Positions 58,160 to 64,000 of a DNA stretch of 64,000 nt are shown here, one piece after another; the stretch's first letter is position 1; every line of letters starts with the position of its first letter. This DNA comes from Valencia hispanica (Eukaryota; Chordata; Actinopteri; Cyprinodontiformes; Valenciidae), in assembly GCA_963556495.2 (NCBI GenBank), contig OY747713.1:50627328-50691327 (forward strand). Reading direction: 5' to 3'. The notes under the pieces were generated by a model that saw only the letters and a program-made list of their open reading frames with translations, searched no databases and was not told the origin of the DNA. Both the position numbers and the translations under genes were made by a program.

Positions 58160-58711
58160 TAAGGTGATAAATATGTTGGATATTTTACCAAAAAATATAA
58201 AAAACACTTTGTTTTAACTTGAATACAATCAGTAGATCATGAATTGAGAAATTGAAACTTTCACTGTTTGTGCCAAATTGTGCCGAACTGTGCCAAACTG
58301 CAAAAATACTATTTTTTCACTAAAATCTCTGTAACTTTGCTCCACTTCACTTCATCAACATGAATCTTGGTACAGGTAATCTACACATTGGTTTATGATT
58401 ATCTGCAGTTGATATTCTACTGGAGCATATTTTGAATGGTTTATATACTGTAACATGAGAAAAAAAATTAAGCGTGAATAAAGAATCTTGTAGATTGTCT
58501 ATGTTCAAGCTACAATTACTTTGGTACAGTAACATATGCTGTAGTTTTTACTCCTCTGATTAAATCTCACAAGCATTGGCTTCATTTTGATACCAAGATT
58601 GTTACACAGAGTTTGTTTTTGCAGACAAAAACTAAATTAATGTTGGGCATGTCCTATTCGAGCTAGGAGCTTGGAGAGACCCTGGAGAGACCCTGGGGCT
58701 TAAGAGGTTAA

Positions 58712-60084
58712 GAACATTTCAAGGATTAAAGGACTGTTGGGCCACAGCCATGACCAAAACGCAGACCTCCCCGCCCCAGTGCTACCCAATTTCAGATTTG
58801 ACACTAAAGAACTTTGTGTGACATCACCCCATATAAGCCAGCTCCGCCCTACTCTCATTTTCACTACCCATTAGCTATGGCTAAAAAAGGGGGAAACTTC
58901 AGCGCGCACACATCCAACTTCGCTGGCGCGGTGTGAAGCTTCTTGGCTCCAGAAGACACTATAGCCTGCCAATCAATGAGGTAAACTGTACTCGGCTGAT
59001 AAAATAAGTCCTGAACCTGACTTGTTCAAACTCTGCCGACAGAATCCTTTTGGATGCTGCTGCTGCCTGCTACGGGAGCCGATAGCTGGACGAGCCAAGG
59101 ACAAGCAGACACTGCACGAGCCAAGCTGCACACCTGGATTTTTAAGGTTCAACTCTTCAGATCGCTTGGGTATAACAGGCCGGTCAGCCTGTTGTATGAA
59201 CGGTGTTTTTAAAGGTTTACGACTGATAGTCATTTTAAATCGTGCAAAATTAGCTACTTTGTCCGACCGGAGTTTTCCTTTATTCTTTGGTGCTAAGCTA
59301 TAGTAGTAACCAACTCGAAGTTCCCATCCCTGCAGGCTGCCATTCAGCTGCCAGCAGACTCCCAGCAGAGTTCCAGAGGCTAGAGTGACCCACACCAACC
59401 AGTTTTTACTGGAACTTCTCCCACTCAATTAAATGCAGAACATGACCAGAAGATGGCGCTTCTCTCACATAATACAGCCAGATTTAAAGCGTCTGGCAGT
59501 GTGTGGAATTTCACATAATTCATAGAACCAAGAGTGACATAGTTGTGATTAATACCTACATGTGATTTAAGAAGTGAAATTATGACAGCCCTAGCTACTG
59601 GAGATTCGCTGGCCACTGTTTTCTTCTGGAGTTAAATTATTGTAGCTAATACCTCCTGTCAAATGTTTAATCACAATTTATTTACTGTGAATCGACATAT
59701 AAAGAGGAAAACTAAGCCTTTTGGAAGATGTTTGCAGTTGCAGGTGTTCAGTGCATGCCTTCGACCAGGGAATTAGCATTGTTATTGCTTAACCTTTTGT
59801 TATGCACTAATGGGCCATTGGTCACCCATTGTCACACAAATCGCATAGGCTACAGAGCCGGCCTAAAATGCAGCTGGCTGTTCAACTTTGATCATCATTT
59901 GTGTTTGTTGTCAGAGCTTAAATCATATGTTCAGACACAAACTTGCAGAAGTATTCCAATTGTGTAAGGAGGGAAATTACATCTTCTGTGAGAGCTGGAC
60001 TGGAGAGAATATTATTGGGACCAAGATACATATAATATATACCAGTCATAGAGAACAGTGTGTTTTTTTGTGTTGGGACTCAAT
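58712..60084. other. No recognised feature
   Basis: Single-copy-looking sequence after the piggyBac. The short open frames (58973-59428 minus, 59022-59303 plus) have no domain. Confidence 0.45.
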
Positions 60085-60640
60085 GTCCACACTGTCTCAG
60101 TTTGGTTCAAAAGTAAACATGGCACTGACATATGTGTCTATGCTCTGAAAGAGGCTGTCAGTAGCTTTAGAAAACATAATTCCACCATGTTTATGTGCTT
60201 CCTGGATGCCTCTAAAGCCTTTGACCGGATTGAACTTGGGAAGTTGTTTAGAAAGCTACAAGAGCGAGGGGTTCCTTCTTATTTAATACGTACTCTACAC
60301 TACTGGTACACACACCAAACATTCCAAGTAAGGCTGCTGTCACACCTGGGTGAACTGGTTAAGCACAACCGGGTTAAAAAAGACGGCCTGCGGTCACACC
60401 AGCCATGTCGATAACGCGCCACTCTGCCGCAACGTCTAAAGGCCCAATTTGCATGACAATGAGCGCAATCGCACTGAAACCTAATCGCGCCCTGGCCCAC
60501 CTCCAGAGGTGGTCTGAGGATCCGCACTTCGGCCCGGAAAAGTGTGTGTGTGTGGGGGGGGGGGGGACTACTCCTCTGTCCCAGGTAGAACGTAGGTGTG
60601 ACCGCACCCTAAGATGGGGGTAATGCCATATCTGAGCTTT
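60085..60640 (+). pseudogene. LINE reverse transcriptase fragment, split by a MITE
   Basis: In the frame covering 60110-60331 the RT palm motif CFLDASKAFDRIELGKLFRK and GVPSYLIRTLHYWYTHQTFQ are readable. The coding sequence stops at the MITE and resumes at 60610 (AAGATGGGGG..., continuing the QVRW motif). The clade differs from L2 and Rex3; jockey or I-like groups are possible. Confidence 0.7.
60332..60609. mobile_element. Harbinger-like MITE (278 bp)
   Basis: The inverted ends GGCTGCTGTCACACCT and GGGTGCGGTCACACCT are flanked by TAA on both sides (60329-60331, 60610-60612), which fits the TWA target of PIF/Harbinger elements. Removing it with one TAA restores the LINE reading across the site. 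It contains a TG run followed by a G run (60542-60566). Confidence 0.8.
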
Positions 60641-63600
60641 GGCCAAGGCCAGAGGCAAGGCAAGGCAATTTTATTTGTATAGCACACTTTCAACAGCAGG
60701 GCAATTCAAGGTGCTTTACATGATTTGGTGATTTAAAAAACAAAAAAACTATGGAAATTAAAAGTAAAAGAAACACACATTACACATGATACACAATAAA
60801 GCAAGAGAAAGATAAAAAAAGCAAGAGAGCATGAACACATTTCATACATATGACATCAAGCATTTACTCAAAGGCAATTCTAAACAGATGGGTTTTTAGT
60901 CTCGATTTAAAGCAGTTCAGAGTTTCAGCAGCTCTACACTCGTCAGGAAGTCTGTTCCAGATAAGGCGAGCATAGAAACTGAAAGCTGCTTCTCCATGTT
61001 TAGTTCTGAGTCTAGGGATGTTTAGTAGGCTAGAGTTGGAGGACCTGAGTGGTCTTGGTGGTTGGTACCATGACAACAGGTCTTCAACATATTTTGGTGC
61101 TAAGCCATGTAATGATTTATAAACTAGTAGGAGTATTTTGAAGTCTATTCTCTGAGCTACAGGGAGCCAGTGTAAGGACTTTTGAACTGGGGTGATGTGT
61201 TCTACTTTCCTGGTTCTAGTGAGGATGCGAGCGGCAGCGTTCTGGATCAGCTGCAGCTGTCTGATTGACATTTTAGGCAGACCTGTGAAGATGCTGTTGC
61301 AGTAATCAATCCAACTAAAGATAAACGCATGGATGAGTTTTTCTAGGTCGTGTTGCAACATCAGTCGTTTAATCCTACATGATGTTCTTCAGGTGATAGA
61401 AGGCTTTATGTGACCCTGGAGGTTCAGGTCTGAGTCCATTACTACACCTAGATTTCGTGCCTGATCAGTAGTTTCTAGCTGTATTAACTGAAGCTGTGTG
61501 CTGACTCTTGATCGTTCCTCCTTGGGTCCAAAAAATAATCAGTTCAGTTTTGTTTCTATTCAGCTGGAGAAAGTTATGGCACATCCATCCATTTATTTGG
61601 TCAATGCATTGATTTAGGGTTTGAATGGGTTCAGAGTCACCTGGTGACATTGTAATGTAAAGCTGAGTGTCATCCGCGTAGTTATGGTAGCTAATGTTAT
61701 TGGTTGCTATAATCTTGCCTAGTGGGAGCATGTAGATATTAAATAAGAGGGGCCCCAGGATGGAGCCCTGGGGCACCCCACATGTGATTTCTGTACGTTC
61801 TGATGAAAAGTTTCCTATTGAAACATAGAAGTCCCTGTTCTTTAGGTAAGATTCGAACCAGCCAAGTAGTGTACCAGAGAGTCTGACCCAGCTCTCCAGT
61901 CGTTCCAATAAAATATCATGATCAACAGTGTCAAATGCTGCACTGAGGTCCAACAGAACCAGCACTGTGGTTCCTCCACAGTCTGTATTTATGCGCATGT
62001 CATTGAATACTTTGACGAGGGCAGTCTCTGTGCTGTGGTGAGCAGGGAAACCAGACTGAAAAACATCAAAACGGTTTGTCATTGTTATGAAGCTATTCAA
62101 CTGCTGAAACACGGCTTTTTCAATAATCTTACTGATGATTGGAAGGTTAGAGATCGGTCTGTAGTTCTGCATTAACGTGTTGTCCAGATTCTTCTTCTTT
62201 AGCAGTGGTTTAATAACTGCTGTTTTTAAAGCCTGAGGGAAGACACCTGATAGCAGGGATGAGTTCACTATTTGAACAAGATCAGACCCAATAACAGGAA
62301 GAACTTTCTTTAGAAAAGCTGTGGGTAGGATTTCAAGACAGCAGGAGGAGGAGCTTAATTGGATAGTGATTTTTTCAAGGCTGTTCTGGTTTAATTTGTG
62401 GAATTCAGACATTTTCTCTACATTGTTGTTGATTGGGGATGGCACTGGTTGTGGGTTCGATATTGAGGTACAGATTGACCGTCTAATTGTTAGAATCTTT
62501 TCAGTGAAAAGGCTGGCAAATTCATTGCAGGCCCTGGTAGAGTTTAGTTCAGGGGCTACTGTCACTAAAGGATTAGTTAGTCTTTCCACTGTTGCAAATA
62601 GGGTCCGTGCATTATCAATGTTTCTGTTGATGATTTCAGAAAAGAACGATTCCCTAGCATCTTTTATTGTTAGCTGATATCTATCCAGTCTCTCTTTGTA
62701 GATCTCACAGTGAACCTGGAGTGGAGTTTTCCGCCATTTTCTCTCGGCGCGTCGACACTCTCTTTTTTCACTATGTACCAGTGGATTGCTTGCCCACGGT
62801 AACCTTTTATACCGGAGACTACTTTCACTTTAGTTGGAGTAATGGGATCCATGAAGTCTGAGATTTTCGCAAGGAAATTATCTACCAACTTATTTACTGA
62901 GTTTGAGTTGGGAGATGAGGGGGATGCAGTGGAAGGGTAAATACGTTTAAAAGTTTCAACTGAGCTGTCCCCTAGAAAACGCTTTTTTATAGTGGTCTTA
63001 CTGTGGGTGGATAATTTAGCAGAGATGGTACTTTCAAAGAAAATACAGAAATGGTCAGATAACGCAATATTAATTACAGAGATGTTGGAAATATTTAAAC
63101 CTTTGCTGATAATTAAGTCCAGAGTGTGTCCTGTATTGTGTGTTGGTTTTTTGACATGCTGGATCAGGCCAAAGATGTGGAGAGTATCATCTAACGTTTT
63201 TGCTTGTCTATCTTGGGGGTTGTCGGTATGGATGTTAAAATCCCCCACAATGATTAGTTGGTCATAGTCGATAAATATTATAGAAAGAAGGTCATTGAAA
63301 TCATTAAAGAAGTTAGAGTAAAGGTTTGGTGGTTTATATAAACTTATATATAGCTTTGTTAGGCTCATTTATCTGGGTGGCTAAGTATTCAAAAGAATCA
63401 AACGTGCCCAGAGTTACCTTTTTAAAGTTCATTGAGTTGTGAAAAATGGTGGCTACACCTCCACCTTGTCTGTGCTCTCTGCTCTCGCTTAAGAAATTAT
63501 AATTTGGAATAGATTCTATTAATGCAGTTGTTTCGTTATTTTCATCTAGCCAAGTTTCTGATAAAAAAAGGGCGTGTAAATTATGCTCAGTGATGAAGTC

Positions 63601-63720
63601 ATTGATAAGAAAAGACTTTCCGGATAGAGATCTAATGTTTAATAAAGCTAAATTAAGTATTGTGATGATGGGCCTTGGGTTGCCGGGCGAGTTTGTGGGG
63701 GAGGGATGGGAATGTAGTTT
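60641..63720 (-). mobile_element. L2-type LINE, second subfamily
   Basis: The 3' end is at GGCAAGGCAAGGCAATTTTA (60651 on), a GGCAA-type tail. ORF2 is present in pieces. The 5' end is truncated near 63720 inside the endonuclease N-terminus. It is different in sequence from the LINE at 39250, although the same clade is likely. The fragment at 17065-17465 belongs to this subfamily. Confidence 0.82.
60864..63700 (-). pseudogene. LINE ORF2 (endonuclease/RT), broken
   Basis: Minus-strand order: endonuclease start (63700-63370, NIRSL and SETWL blocks in shifting frames). Then 63368-62670 with [12 protein letters not shown] and SDHFCIFFES. Then RT in 62589-61465, with [36 protein letters not shown] and YADDTQLY all intact. 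Then 61361-60864, the C-terminal region with [14 protein letters not shown] and SLHWLPVAQRI. Four or so lesions separate the pieces. It is more decayed than the LINE at 39250. Confidence 0.85.
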
Positions 63721-63734
63721 TATGTGGGGTTATT

Positions 63735-63800
63735 TTAATCTGTAAAGCACTTTGTGATGCAATTTTGTATGAAAAGCGCTTTATAAATAAAGTTTGATTT
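63735..63800 (+). mobile_element. LINE/SINE 3' tail fragment
   Basis: TGTAAAGCACTTTGTGATGC and GCGCTTTATAAATAAAGTTT with a TTTGATTTGAA end are typical of fish LINE/SINE 3' ends. Only the tail is present. Confidence 0.55.
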
Positions 63801-63950
63801 GAATGTGACGGCACACGTTGGCTACGCAGCCAGAGCCTTCAATATACTCAGAGTTGCGACATACATTGACTTCGCTGTATGAACGGTCACGTGACTCAAG
63901 GTGCATTTGTAGTTTAAGAGCAGGCCTACAACTCGTTTAACTTCTTCAGG

Positions 63951-63996
63951 ATGCCTGGACAAACGTGTGCTGTTGATAGCTGCTACAGTCGGTCGG
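63951..63996 (+). CDS. First exon of a THAP-type zinc-finger gene (partial)
   Basis: The ATG opens MPGQTCAVDSCYSRSG. A Cys-x4-Cys right after the start followed by a short basic/polar run is how THAP domains (C2CH zinc finger, DNA binding) begin, and in many THAP genes exon 1 ends here. A GTAA donor follows immediately at the window edge (63997-64000). The gene could be a host THAP gene or a transposon of the P/Kolobok type; the rest lies outside the window. Confidence 0.5.
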
Positions 63997-64000
63997 GTAA

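Larger units (their letters stand above)
54185..58707 (+). mobile_element. piggyBac element 4 with nested Tc1 and MITE
   Basis: The left end is CCTCTTAAGCCCCACAGCCC and the right end GGGGCTTAAGAGG, then TTAA (58708-58711). On the left TTTA replaces TTAA. It is a sister of the element at 18319-22452: the first 840 bp and the last 1.3 kb match. A Tc1 (55037-56443) replaces exon 1 and part of the intron. A MITE (57466-58159) sits in the 3' region. Right-flank sequence does not continue Rex3, so the locus was rearranged after insertion. Confidence 0.87.

Noticed and set aside
58973..59428. 151-codon minus-strand frame
   Set aside because: No domain, no repeat match, and no supporting splice or poly(A) signals.

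Overview
This window is vertebrate, almost certainly teleost, nuclear DNA. It carries a Rex3-type RTE LINE with a (GGAT)n tail, L2-type LINEs ending in (TTGAA)n-like tails, Tc1 elements with long terminal inverted repeats, piggyBac elements flanked by TTAA, endogenous retrovirus (ERV) remnants, hAT and Harbinger-like relics, and long AT and CA microsatellites. I see no rRNA, tRNA or bacterial-type operon. Nearly everything is mobile or satellite DNA. The only gene that looks intact and spliced is a zinc-finger/tyrosine-recombinase gene at 35348-37254.

Layout: 1-4312 is the 3' half of an ERV (RNase H, integrase, env remnant, LTR). 4388-15086 is a large palindrome-like structure: two 1976-bp inverted arms (4388-6363 and 13111-15086), each holding an internally deleted Tc1 and a Rex3 3' end, around a 6.7-kb spacer with a long Rex3 ORF, a hAT relic, a piggyBac relic and a Tc1 with an intact 340-aa transposase. 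15390-17465 holds an unclassified GC-rich repeat and a LINE fragment. 18319-22452 is a TTAA-bounded piggyBac with a nested solo LTR and an L2 fragment. 24040-28680 is a second copy of the first ERV, in the opposite orientation.

28693-35245 is a 6.5-kb modular satellite locus built from 25/30-bp, 49-bp, 80-bp and 140/147-bp units plus a 1.165-kb higher-order repeat. It ends about 100 bp downstream of the stop codon of the recombinase gene. That gene (577 aa in three exons on the minus strand) has two N-terminal C2H2 fingers and a C-terminal tyrosine-recombinase domain with R416, K450, R522, H547 and Y556. The satellite units carry many copies of an inverted-arm motif with a 6-bp spacer. This resembles the geometry of a tyrosine-recombinase site, but any link is inference.

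39250-43757 is a nearly complete L2-type LINE with an SGNH-esterase ORF1 and an endonuclease/RT ORF2. 44468-46542 is an unfamiliar DNA transposon with internal repeats of GTCAACCCTGTTAC. 47210-48928 holds two further copies of the GC-rich repeat. 49374-58707 is a stack of nested insertions: piggyBac 3' end, ERV pol interrupted by a solo LTR, Rex3, then a piggyBac containing a Tc1 and a MITE. 60085-63720 has two more LINEs and a Harbinger-like MITE. The last 50 bases begin a THAP-type zinc-finger exon.
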